Origin: Kribbella aluminosa
Lineage (GTDB): Bacteria > Actinomycetota > Actinomycetes > Propionibacteriales > Kribbellaceae
NCBI RefSeq assembly: GCF_017876295.1
Contig: NZ_JAGINT010000002.1
Location: 2,914,001-2,978,000, forward strand
DNA: 64,000 bases
Reading direction: 5' to 3'
The position numbers and the translations under genes were made by a program. Below are positions 35,287 to 44,778 of this stretch, piece by piece. The notes under the pieces are model-generated. The model saw only the letters and a list, made by a program, of their open reading frames with translations, searched no databases and was not told where the DNA came from. Position 1 is the stretch's first letter. Each line of letters starts with the position of its first letter.

Positions 35287-35330
35287 GACCGCGGACCGCC
35301 GGGAAGCAGATTTCCCGGCGGTCCGCGGTC
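35287..35330. terminator. Strong bidirectional hairpin terminator
   Basis: A perfect 19-bp inverted repeat (35287-35305 and 35312-35330) with a six-base loop GCAGAT sits between two convergent genes whose stops are at 35265 and 35339. It should end transcription from both sides. Confidence 0.85.
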
Positions 35331-35338
35331 GACCTTCG

Positions 35339-37685
35339 CTACGAGTAGATGTCGAAACCGTCGACGACTCCGATGTCATCGGTCGCGGCTGCCCGCTTCA
35401 CTCCTAGGACTCGGACAACCATCGTGTGTGCCCCCGAGGCGAGCGTCGGCGTTGTGTAAACCGAGAGATCTCCGATCCGTGTCTGCGAGTACAAGTCGAC
35501 GGCCACCTCCGGCCCGCCATCGACCGAGATTCCGACTTGCCCTTCGTTGTTGTCCTTCACGACCCGGAACGCCGCCTGGGTGCCGGTGAAGCGGAGCGTG
35601 GCGGTCGCGCCGGTTGTACCGTTCCAGTGATTGCTGTTGTTGAACTGAGGTGGCACACCGTACGGCGGAGAGCACGGACCACAGCTGGACCAGCCGCCGG
35701 AATACTGGATCTGATTGGTCCCGGTGCCTGTGACCGTGTCGTCGATCCGGAGCGGAGTTCGGACGACATCGGCACGGTCGACCGAAATCAGTGTTCCCGT
35801 CGACGAGGCGTTCTTGGTGCCCGTCGCCCGGACAGTCAGAGTGTGAGCGCCTGAAGACAGGACGGCTGAGGTGAACAGCCGCCGATCACCCTGGCGAGAC
35901 GGCGCGTAGAAGTCGACGAGTTGCTCGCTGCCACCGTCGATGGACACGCCTGCGATGCCGTGCGACGGATCGACCACTCCGTACAGCGATACCTGCGTGC
36001 CGGTGAACCTGAAGGTCGCCGTCGCGTTCACGGTGCTCGACCAGCTGTTGCTTCCTTCGAACTGGGAGAACTGGCTGGACTCCACGCAGGGCTTGCAGTG
36101 ATCCCAACCGGCAGGGTAGGCCCAGGTGCGGTCGGTCGTTCCCTGAATCGAGTCGTCGACGGCCAGAGCAGTGAGCACCTGCTGTGCCGCACTGAGGCCC
36201 GTGCCGTTGTCTGCCCCGATGTTCGGTGCCGCCGTGGGGCTCACAGGGTTGCCGAAGTAGTCCACGCTCGGCGCGCCGGGAATGATGATGCCGGCACCGA
36301 TGACCGGTGCGGACGGGCGCAGCTTGTATCCTGACGTGTCGTCGATGTTGGTGGCGACGCCGGGCGCGACCAGCAGGGGATCGGCGACGATCTTGCCGGT
36401 CTCGGCGGGTTCGGGGGCGGGGTGGTTGCCGAAGTACGCATTGTGATCGAACACGAGGCCCGTCGTCTGGTAACCACCGTCGCCCCAGTTGACGAACAGG
36501 TTGTTCTTGAACGATGTGTTCGCCGGGGTGGATCCGAGGACCTTGATCATGGCTGTGTGCTGGCCAGGACCGTTGTAGATCGTGTTGTTGTAGATCTGAA
36601 TGCCGTTCACGCTGTTGTAGAACGTGAAGGCCGACCCGTCGTTGTCCTGCCAGATGTTGTAGCGGAAGACGCCGGTGGTTTGGTAGAACATCTGGAGGAA
36701 GCCGACCGAGTTGTCGTGCGCGTAGTTGTATTGATAGGTGACGTTGGTCTGTGCGAAGTCCAGGTCGAAGGCGTACCCGTCGCCGCCGGTCGTGGTCTGT
36801 CCGGCGACTTCGTTGTACTGGTAAGTGGGGCTGTCGTTCATCGCGCCCCAGAGCCCGGCGTTTGCGCCGCACCGCCCGCCACTGTTGAACACCTTGCTGT
36901 GCTCGATCACGCCATGGTCGGTGTTCGCGAGCAGCAGACCGTTTCCGCCGGCGTTGTTCACCGTCACCCGATTGATGCGGACGCCGGTCGCCCGGGCGGA
37001 ATTGTTGCGGGTGTTGATCCGTACTCCGGCATCGTCCACGGTGTTGATCGTGATGTCCTGGACGAGGAGGTTGTTCACCATCGACGTACTGCTGTCGCTG
37101 CGGCCGGTGACGACGATTCCGCCGTCTCCTGGTTCTACCCATGCAGCGTTCGGGTAGCTGACGCCGATCACATCGTGGATGGACAGATTGGTGAGTGCGA
37201 TGCCGGTGAGTGGGGTGGTCAAGGCGTCGTCGACGACGATGCCGCTGCGCAGGTCGCGCGTCGCGGCCCCGGTTCGCGATGTCGAGGCCGGTCACCGTGA
37301 TGTACGAGCCGGTGGTGATGACCAGCGTCCCTGGTTTCGCGCCGCCGCCGTCGATCGCCGGCTTGTGGCCAGTGCCGTAGCTCGAGATCGTGATGGGGGA
37401 TCCCGCAACTCCTGAGCCCTGAGGTGCCAACTTTCCGGTCCAGGCGTCGCCCGCCTTGAACAGGACCTGGTCACCAGGACCGAAGGTCGCACCGTTGACC
37501 TTCGCCAGGCTCTGCCAGGGCGTCGAACTGGACGTTCCGGAGTTGCTGTCGCTCCCTGTCGACGACACGTAGTAGGTCGTGCCGGCGGCCAGGGCTGGGG
37601 TAGGCAGGACGGCCATTCCGAGAATGGCGAGAGCTGACGCCACGATCAGCGCGAGCGCCGATCTGGCGAGGCGGACAAGATGCAC
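35339..37685 (-). pseudogene. Secreted parallel beta-helix protein with two beta-sandwich domains, frameshifted
   Basis: GTG 37685 with AAGGAGG upstream begins a signal peptide (ending ALAAGTTYYVSSTGSDSNSG) and a beta-helix leader to TVTGLDIANRG. Near 37255-37265 the frame changes by a net +1 base and continues RDLRSGIVVDDALTTPLTGI in the frame that ends at 35339. The helix resembles pectate-lyase/DUF-type right-handed beta-helix proteins with repeated NNTIYN-like rungs. Two C-terminal domains of about 120 residues each (YPAGW-, YSGGW-) match the last domain of the GH16 enzyme. About 781 residues if the frame is restored. The role is probably polysaccharide binding or cleavage. Confidence 0.75.
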
Positions 37686-37820
37686 GGCTCCTCCTTGAAA
37701 GGTCGCGCGAGCATCATCTGGGCGGGAGTCGCAGCGGTGTTCGCGCGAGGTGATGGCGACGGTCAACGTCTGGTGCGAGCGCTATCGGTGACGTATCCAG
37801 ACAGGAGTCCATCGCGGCTG

Positions 37821-37848
37821 CGCATAAAAGTAGCCAACCTACTAGCAA
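37821..37848 (-). promoter_or_regulatory. Promoter TTGCTA-N16-TATGCG with operator inside (beta-helix gene)
   Basis: On the minus strand TTGCTA (37848-37843) and TATGCG (37826-37821) flank GTAGGTTGGCTACT. TAGTAGG reads 37844-37838. Same arrangement as at 21654 and 31972. The region 37686-38087 between the divergent genes holds only these regulatory elements. Confidence 0.55.
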
Positions 37849-37898
37849 GTGTCATCAGCAGAGCTGTGACTTTCTGCGAATGAGGCACCTGCACGGCC

Positions 37899-37927
37899 TT
37901 GATCGGTAGGTATCCTATCTACTAGGT
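37899..37927 (+). promoter_or_regulatory. Possible promoter with GTAG-N9-CTAC element (GH29 gene)
   Basis: TTGATC (37899-37904) is followed by GGTAGGTATCCTATCTACTAGG. The arms GTAG and CTAC are nine bases apart here, so it is a weaker member of the motif group. The -10 (CTAGGT) is poor. Confidence 0.35.
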
Positions 37928-38087
37928 TCTTCGCAGTTCGCGAGTGCACGTGCCGAGCACCTACCCCTCGCCGGCGGGCGCGTGCCCGTGTCCCGCCAAC
38001 GCGTACCGGAGGTCCACTTGTCAGATTCCGTCCCTCGCCACATCCGCCAGAACATCAGTCGAGACTGCCGAGATCTGAGGAGTTTCC

Positions 38088-40188
38088 ATGCAGCTGCTCG
38101 ATGTCACCTTCCTGGGCGATTTCGACGGTTCGTCGTACACCGCCGGCCGGGGGGGAGACGGTTCACGGCGCGTTGACCAGAACCGGCGACGTCTGTAGGT
38201 GGCGCGGCGACGCGGTCCGGCTGGGATCCGGCGATGCCGAGTTGCGGTTCGTTGCCGATCAGTTGCCTGTCGCCGAGGCGGTGCTGGTCGAACTGGTGGT
38301 TCGCCGAGACCTCGTGGCAGATGCACCAGACCTGACACTGCTCACCGTCAACGACCTCCGCTACGAGCGGCTCCGAGCGTCGTGGCGGCTCACTGCCGGG
38401 GATGTCTCAATGCCCGTGCCCGGGCCGACTTCGGCCTTTCCACAGCACCTGGCTGTGCTGATCCGGCGCGTGGACGAGGCCGCGGTTGTGAGCGTCTGGT
38501 TCAACGGTTGGCAGGTCGGCTCCGGCGCCGAAATGGACTGGCCGCTCGGTGGTCCGCTGGTTGTCACCGTCGGTGGCGGCTCGACGGCGATGCACGGCTT
38601 CCTGACTGCGCTGGCTGTGTCGGCGGTCGATCCCGCTGTTGACGCCCCGGTGTTCGCAGTGGCTGATCTGCCCGCGAACGCAGTACCCGTGAATCCCGAC
38701 GACTCGCAGGAACTGCTGGTCCGGAAAGCGGCGAATGTCCGGCCCACGGCGCTGCAGCACGAGTGGCAGCGGTTGGGGCTGACCGCGTTCGTGCATTTCG
38801 GGATGGCCACGATGACCGATCGTGAAGGTGGTGACGGATACGAGGACCCTACACAGTTCGATCCGAAGGAGCTGGACTGCAGGCAGTGGGCTCAGGCGCT
38901 CAAGCGGGCCGGGTTCACGATGGCGATCCTCACCGCCAAACATGCGGACGGCTTCCTGCTTTGGCCGAGTCGGTACGCCGCTCACTCGGTCGCTGCGAGC
39001 CCATGGCGCGACGGCCATGGCGACGTGATCCGTGAGTTCGTCGATGCTATGCGCGCCGAAGGGCTACGGGTCGGGCTGTACTTCTCGCCGTTGAGCCGGC
39101 ACGAGATGCGCGTTGTGCCGAGCCGCGTCGACGGCCGGCATCACCGGTTCGGTGGCACTGAGGACAAGGGCGTTCGGCTGGAGCAGATCCCGGGTCCCGA
39201 AAGGGACGTGCCGTCGGACCAGCGGTTCAGCTATGTCGTCGACGAGTACAACGCGGTCTATCTACGGCAGCTGCACGAGTTGCTCACCGAGTACGGCGAG
39301 ATCGACGAGGTGTGGCTGGACGGCAATTCCGACTGGTTCCCTGATGACGAGGTCTGGCAACGTTTCGACGGTCGGCTCTGGTACGACATGGCGCGCAAGC
39401 TTCAGCCGCGGGTCAAGTTTTTCGGCGGCTGGGAGCTGCGCTGGGTGGGCAACGAGGACGGCCTGGCCCGGGACGCGGAGTGGAGCGTGCTTCCGGTGGC
39501 GGGCGATCTCGACGGCAACCAGCCGCAATGGACAGCCGGCGAACCGGAGGCGACGGTGCTCGGCGACCGCAAGCAGTGGAAGGGTGCGTCGTACTTCGTC
39601 TGGCACCCGGCCGAGGTGGACGTTTCGATCCGGCCGGGCTGGTTCTACCATCCACACGAGCGTCCCAAGTCGGTTGCAGAGCTGACCGAGATCTATGTCC
39701 GCTCGGTCGGGCGGAACTGCAACCTGCTGCTGAATATCCCGGCAGACAGGCGCGGACTGCTTCCTGAGGAGGACGTCGACGTACTGACCGGGTTCGCCGA
39801 CCACCGCGCGCGGATCTTCGGCGAGAACGTCGCCGCTGACTTGCCCGATGGACGGTGGTCACCGAGCGCAGCGGACCAGGTCCTCGAGATTCCGCTGAGC
39901 CGGCCAGCCGCGGTGCGGTACGTGGACCTGGCCGAGGACGTGACTGTCGGGCAGCGGGTGGAGAGTTTCACGGTCTCGGCGCGGGCGGGGCGAGACTGGA
40001 TTCCCGTGGCCGGCGGAGGAACGATCGGGCAGCGGCGAATCGTCGATCTTCGGTGGTCGGTGTACACGGATCATCTCCGCCTCGAGATCACGGCGGCTCG
40101 AGACGCTCCCGTCATCGCGGAATGCAAGGTGTACGCGGTACCACCTGATGGGGACCATCTGCCGCAGGCAGGGGGACCGATCCGATGA
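38088..40188 (+). CDS. GH29 alpha-L-fucosidase with N-terminal LamG-like domain; frameshift in a G7 run
   Basis: About 700 residues. GAGGAG five bases before ATG 38088 gives MQLLDVTFLGDFDGSSYTAG, which then shifts by one base in the run of seven G at 38149-38155 and continues ETVHGALTRTGDVCRW. Without repair, translation could start only inside. An N-terminal concanavalin-like domain (~1-200) precedes the GH29 barrel: AFVHFGMATMTDREGG, TAKHADGFLLWPS and the nucleophile motif VWLDGNSDW. A C-terminal beta-sandwich follows. It belongs to a different GH29 branch from the gene at 17453. It overlaps the oxidoreductase gene by four bases. Confidence 0.78.
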
Positions 40189-41051
40189 CGAGCGCGACGG
40201 TAACGGGCAGACATGCCGGGAAGCCGCTGGGAGGTCCGCTGACGCTCGCTGTGGCGGGCTCAGGTGCCAGGGGAGCGGCATACGCCGAATTGGCAACTCG
40301 TCGACCCGAGCGCTGCCGTGTTGTCGCTGTCGCGGAGCCGCACGAACCGGCTCGGACGGCATTCGCGTCGCGGCACGGTCTCGCGGACGAGGCGGTGTTC
40401 ATCTCCTGGCAACACTTGGCGGCGGCCCCGCGGCTGGCCGACGCTGTCGTAGTGGCGGTGGTGGACGACCAGCACGTCGACGCTGCGCTGGCCTTCATCG
40501 AGCGGGGATACGACATTCTCCTGGAGAAGCCGATCGCAACCACGGCCGACGGTTGCCAGGTAATCGCTGAAGCCGCTGCTGCAGCCGGTGTCGCCGTGCG
40601 CATCTGCCACGTGATGCGGCACACCGACTACACCTGTGCCTTGAAGGCAGAGCTCGCCTGTGAGAACGACGGTGCCGACCACCAGGTCGTTGCCATCGAG
40701 TACGACGGCGGTGTCACCGCATCGTTCACACTGTCCGCCTTCACTCCACTGGAGCACCGCCGGACCAGGATCTTCGGCACCCATGGTCAACTGACCGGGG
40801 ACGGCCGGTTCCTGGAGATCTTCGACTTCCGGAGCGAACGCCGGACCGTCGTAGACACCTCCAACGACGGGTCCACGCAGGCGGAAGGCCACGCTGGCGG
40901 CGACCAGCGGCTCGTCGACGATTTCGTTGACCGGCTCCTCAGCGGCCGCCGCGACCTGATCATGGACCAGCTTCCACAAACCGTCGACAGCCACCGCGTC
41001 GTGTTCGCCGCCGAGCGCGCCCGCCGCGAGGGAAGGATCGTGACACTGTGA
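40185..41051 (+). CDS. Gfo/Idh/MocA-family oxidoreductase with an apparent internal deletion
   Basis: 288 aa. The NAD(P)-binding Rossmann fold is complete (LAVAGSGARGAAYAE, VAEPHEPAR, LLEKPIATT). After HVMRHTDYTCALKAEL the sequence jumps to ACENDGADHQVVAIEYDGG, which in typical ~420-aa relatives lies about 120-130 residues later; the missing part normally holds much of the substrate domain, including a Cys-rich stretch. The frame is kept. The C-terminal part (TRIFGTHGQLTGDG) is normal. It overlaps its neighbours at both ends by four bases. It may be inactive; comparison is from memory of the family. Confidence 0.75.
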   Translation: MTSATVTGRHAGKPLGGPLTLAVAGSGARGAAYAELATRRPERCRVVAVAEPHEPARTAFASRHGLADEAVFISWQHLAAAPRLADAVVVAVVDDQHVDAALAFIERGYDILLEKPIATTADGCQVIAEAAAAAGVAVRICHVMRHTDYTCALKAELACENDGADHQVVAIEYDGGVTASFTLSAFTPLEHRRTRIFGTHGQLTGDGRFLEIFDFRSERRTVVDTSNDGSTQAEGHAGGDQRLVDDFVDRLLSGRRDLIMDQLPQTVDSHRVVFAAERARREGRIVTL

Positions 41052-43147
41052 CTGGAACCGACTGGTTGCTGGATCCACAGGCCTATCGGGCACGGGTGGT
41101 GCACACGGCAGACGGGATCGTCTTGGACAACGGCCTGGTCCGCCGGACCTTCCGGACGCAGAACGGCTTTGCGACGGTCGCGCTGGAACACCTCGAGTCG
41201 CTTCTGCGAAGCGTTCGGCCTGAGGCATCGTTGGTGCTGGATGGTGTCCGGTACGACGTCGGCGGTCTGCTCGGGCAGCCGGTGCACAACGCCGTACTAC
41301 CGACCTTCCTGGAGGAGATGCAGACCGATCCGGCAGCCTTCGCGCTGACAGCTGTCGACGAGGGGCAAACCCAGGCACCTTTCGACTGGACACCGCGCAA
41401 AGAGTGGTTGACGGTGACGCCGGAATGGCCGGCGCCCGGTGTGTCGGTGACCTTCCGGTGCGAGCCTCCGTCAGGTGCGGGCCTCGAAGGCATGTCGGTC
41501 GACGTGCGGTACGAGCTCTACGACGGTCTTCCGGTGATCTCCAAACAGCTGGTCCTGCACAACTACGGCACACGTGCCGTAGTGCTGAACAGCTTCGTAG
41601 CCGAGACGTTGGCAATCGCCGCCCCTGCGCCGCCGGCGATGACACCGAGCGAGGGGTACGGGAGCGCTGACGTGCGGCTCATCTACGACCGGATCGCACC
41701 GCTGCACGTGCAGACCGACTATGCGTTCGGGGCGGCGATGGTGGCGGCACGGGACAACCCGGCGGTGACCTGGTCGCGCGACACGGCATACACCACCGGA
41801 CTGCCCGCTGACGACGCTCTGCTTGTGGTGGAGCCGCCTGTCGGGCCGGAGGCCATGATCGTACCGGGGGAGACGTTCGAGACATTCCGCGTCTTCGAAC
41901 TGCTGCATGACAGCACCGAGCGCGAGCGGCGAGGGCTCGCTGTTCGGCGGATGATGCGCGTGCTGGCTCCGTGGGTTCAGGAGAATCCGCTGATCTTCCA
42001 CGTCCGCAGTACCGATCCGGCGGTGGTGAAGCCTGCCATCGACCAGGCGGCTGATGCTGGCTTCGAGTTGGTCATTCTGAGTTTCGGTTCCGGACTGTCG
42101 ATGGAGGACGACTCGGCGGACAACGTCGCTGCGATGAAGGAACTCGCCGACTACGCGCACGGCCGGGGGATCGCGCTCGGCGGGTACTCGTTGCTGGCGA
42201 GCCGCGCCATCTCACCGGCCGACGACGTTGTGGACCCCGCACCGAGGTTCGGCGCCTCGCCCTGTCTCGGTAGTCGGTGGGGGCAACGGTACTTCGACGC
42301 GCTCCGGCACTTCCTCGACGCCACCGGATTCGACTGCCTTGAACATGACGGCTCGTATCCCGGCGATCTCTGCGCATCCACCGAGCATCCCGGGCATCGC
42401 GATGCGAACGACTCCCAGTGGAACCAGTGGCGAAGCATCACGGGCTTCTATGCTTGGGCCCGGAGCCGCGGCATCTACCTGACAGTGCCCGACTGGTACT
42501 TCCTGGCAGGCTCGAGCCGGATCGGCATGGGGTACGTCGAGGAGAACTGGTCACTGCCGCGCGCGCAACAGGAGATCATCGAGCGGCAGAACGTGTACGA
42601 CGGCACCTGGGAGAAGACGCCGTCGATGGGATGGATGCACGTGCCGTTGGTGCAGTACCACGGCGGGGGCGCCGAGGCGACACTCGAGCCGCTGCACGAG
42701 CACCTGCCGGACTACGAGCGGCGACTGGCGAACCTCTTCGGCGCGGGGGTGACGGGGGTCTTCAGGGGCACCCGGTTGTACGACGCAGACCGGACCCGCG
42801 CTGCCGTCGTCCGGTGGGTTCAATTCTTCCGCCAGTACCGAGACCTCCTCGACGCAGACATCGTCCATTGCCGCCGTGCCGACGGCCGCGACCTCGACTA
42901 CCTCCTACACGCCCGCCCGCTTCCCGAACCAGCGGGTCTACTGATGCTGTACAACCCAATGCATGTTCTGGTCGAGCGCGAACTTCTCGTACCGCTTCGT
43001 CACGTGGGTCTGACAGTCCGTACCACCGTCCACCATCCCGGCGGCGAAGCCCGTGTCCAGCCGCTCGACGCCGACCAGCGTCTCCATCTGTCAGTCCGCG
43101 TCGGTCCGCACTCGTCGTCGTACTACATCATGAAGCCGGCGCCGTAG
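41048..43147 (+). CDS. Melibiase-like (GH36/GH27 clan) glycoside hydrolase, substrate unknown
   Basis: 699 aa without a signal peptide. An N-terminal beta-supersandwich (~1-300) is followed by a TIM-barrel part; FDCLEHDGSYPGD resembles the strand carrying the catalytic Asp in clan GH-D enzymes, and GIYLTVPDWYFLAGSSRIGM and GVTGVFRGTRLYDAD follow. A C-terminal beta domain ends at YYIMKPAP. GTG 41048 overlaps the upstream stop (GTGA). Third gene of the operon fucosidase, oxidoreductase, hydrolase. The usual alpha-galactosidase motifs are altered, so the linkage cut is uncertain. Confidence 0.65.
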   Translation: MTGTDWLLDPQAYRARVVHTADGIVLDNGLVRRTFRTQNGFATVALEHLESLLRSVRPEASLVLDGVRYDVGGLLGQPVHNAVLPTFLEEMQTDPAAFALTAVDEGQTQAPFDWTPRKEWLTVTPEWPAPGVSVTFRCEPPSGAGLEGMSVDVRYELYDGLPVISKQLVLHNYGTRAVVLNSFVAETLAIAAPAPPAMTPSEGYGSADVRLIYDRIAPLHVQTDYAFGAAMVAARDNPAVTWSRDTAYTTGLPADDALLVVEPPVGPEAMIVPGETFETFRVFELLHDSTERERRGLAVRRMMRVLAPWVQENPLIFHVRSTDPAVVKPAIDQAADAGFELVILSFGSGLSMEDDSADNVAAMKELADYAHGRGIALGGYSLLASRAISPADDVVDPAPRFGASPCLGSRWGQRYFDALRHFLDATGFDCLEHDGSYPGDLCASTEHPGHRDANDSQWNQWRSITGFYAWARSRGIYLTVPDWYFLAGSSRIGMGYVEENWSLPRAQQEIIERQNVYDGTWEKTPSMGWMHVPLVQYHGGGAEATLEPLHEHLPDYERRLANLFGAGVTGVFRGTRLYDADRTRAAVVRWVQFFRQYRDLLDADIVHCRRADGRDLDYLLHARPLPEPAGLLMLYNPMHVLVERELLVPLRHVGLTVRTTVHHPGGEARVQPLDADQRLHLSVRVGPHSSSYYIMKPAP

Positions 43148-43284
43148 CCCACCTCCTGCGCGCAGCACAGCGGTGCTGGAACCGCCGCGCTCAGGCCGAT
43201 GCCCACCGGCCATCACGATCGACGACGTACCAGGTCTCATGGCTTCCGCCCTTCGCGCTGATGTGGTGGGCAATCGGTCACAAC

Positions 43285-44059
43285 TCACCCCCCATGCTGT
43301 CTGCCGAGAATCGGCCGCAGGGCACGCCGGTAAGCCTCGGCGTATCGCATCCCACCCAAGTCGCTTGGGTGTGATCCATCCACGAGCGCCCTCGCCGTCA
43401 TGGCCTAGCAGGTCATCGGCGGCCAGGTAGTGCAGGTTACTGACACGATCCGACCGTAGCCGCTCGTAGGCGGCCCGCAAGGCGTCGTGATTGCCTTGGT
43501 TGCTCTCGCGAGAAGCGGCCACCAGGACCGCGTTCGGGTAGTTGCGGTGGCCAGGATCGATCCCCGCAGCCAACTGCTCTTCGACGTCCTCGGCGGACGG
43601 CTTGGTGCCCGCCAGCCAGTGATCGTTGCCGTGGTCGAGCTCCACATACAGATCCAGTCAACTGACACCGGTAGCCGGCATGTGGGGCATGGCTATCCGC
43701 GATGAGCTCAGCCGGTAGCGGACGTCGAATCTCGTCGAGTCGGTCTCGAACCGGGCTGCCATGCCAGCGGACTGCCGACTCAGGCTCCAGACAGGGGGAC
43801 GGACCATCGCTTCAGCCCGGGCGGGCAGGCGGTCGTAGAACCCGTTGGTGTCGGACCAGCCCTTTCCCTCGACGCCCCAGCCGGCGACGTCGTACCACAC
43901 GACATCTCCGTCGATCGCGGGCTCAGCTCCCGGAGCCAGTGCGCCGGTTCCGCTCGGGACGGCGGCGCTTGCACCGTCTAATCGGCCCGCGGCGATCAGA
44001 CCTGCGCCGGAGACTCCGGCGGCCTTGAGCACGCCTCGACGAGAAACCCTTGCTGACAT
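43285..44059 (-). pseudogene. Decayed Tat-exported SGNH hydrolase
   Basis: ATG 44059 begins a Tat signal (SARVSRRGVLKAAGVSGAGL) and the N-terminal beta domain of this SGNH group (VVWYDVAGWGVEGKGWSDTN, MPHMPATGVS). TGA at 43658-43660 replaces the Gly codon expected in VSGLDLY. Downstream the frame reads LDLYVELDHGNDHW and then jumps to HRNYPNAVLVAASRESNQGN and LRAAYERLRSDRVSNLHYLA; the part with the nucleophile serine is missing. A further frameshift precedes VDGSHPSDLGGMRYAEAYRR, the Asp-His block, which ends at 43285. Nonsense codon, internal deletion and frameshift together make it a clear pseudogene. Confidence 0.8.
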
Positions 44060-44778
44060 TGGAGAACCCACTTTCTCAGTTCCGAGAGGGCGTGACCTGT
44101 GCATGTACTGCTTCAGGTGATACAGCCACCGACCCCGCGGGTCAGCCGGGATCCTTTGGCCGGCATCGCGGTCCCAACCGTTGCCGCAGAGTCTGACGAC
44201 GGGGGCAGCGGAGTTGGCGTAGGCCACCGTAGTGGGGCCCTCACAGTCGCTCGAGCATTGCTCGCGGCCGTTCGGCCAACGGCGGCATTCACGCGATGAA
44301 CGGTTGCGCTTCGATCAGCCGGACGGCCCCGCCCTCCAGCCCTGGCACGAACCGGCAACTCCTCGATCTTCACCATCGACAGGGGTGCCGTGGTCAGACC
44401 GCCGCTCACACAGGCACGGTGCTCCTCGTACGGCAACCCAGGTGGTTCCATGAAGCTGCTGAAACCGGTCGGTCGATCCGATGCTCATGGCAGGCGACAT
44501 CGTGGGATGGAAGGGCTCGCTTGGTCCTTTCCTCGTATAGGAGTCATAAGTGGAACCCTTGTTCACGCGTTCCTCCCCGGCTGCGATCCTTCCAGGTGAG
44601 CCCCGGTCGGACGGCGTGAAGCGGCACGAGCATTCTTTCTCTCCATGCTTGTGCACGAGTTGCCTCACTCAGTCCTCCACCCCACCGGGACGGTGCCCAA
44701 AATCCAGCACCGACAGCTCCCTCGTCTGAACCCATCAGAAGAACGGCGCCGTCTCGGCACCCCAGAGAAGGGTTGGCC
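44060..44778. other. 719-bp stretch without a recognisable gene
   Basis: Between the SGNH pseudogene and the GH20 gene. Minus-strand pieces such as GPTTVAYANSAAPVVRLCGN look coding but match nothing I know; they may be debris of another gene. TATAGGAGTCATA at 44536-44548 repeats a motif from 5736-5748 and is the only regulatory-looking element seen. Confidence 0.4.
44536..44548 (+). promoter_or_regulatory. TATAGGAGTCATA motif upstream of the GH20 gene
   Basis: Twelve of thirteen bases match the site at 5736-5748 in the GH16-operon promoter region. It is 230 bp before the GH20 start. Possible shared operator; no further support. Confidence 0.3.

Noticed and set aside
44113..44451. Minus-strand open frame of about 112 codons between the SGNH pseudogene and GH20
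   Set aside because: Low-complexity Arg/Pro/Ala composition and no match to any family; more likely debris or chance.
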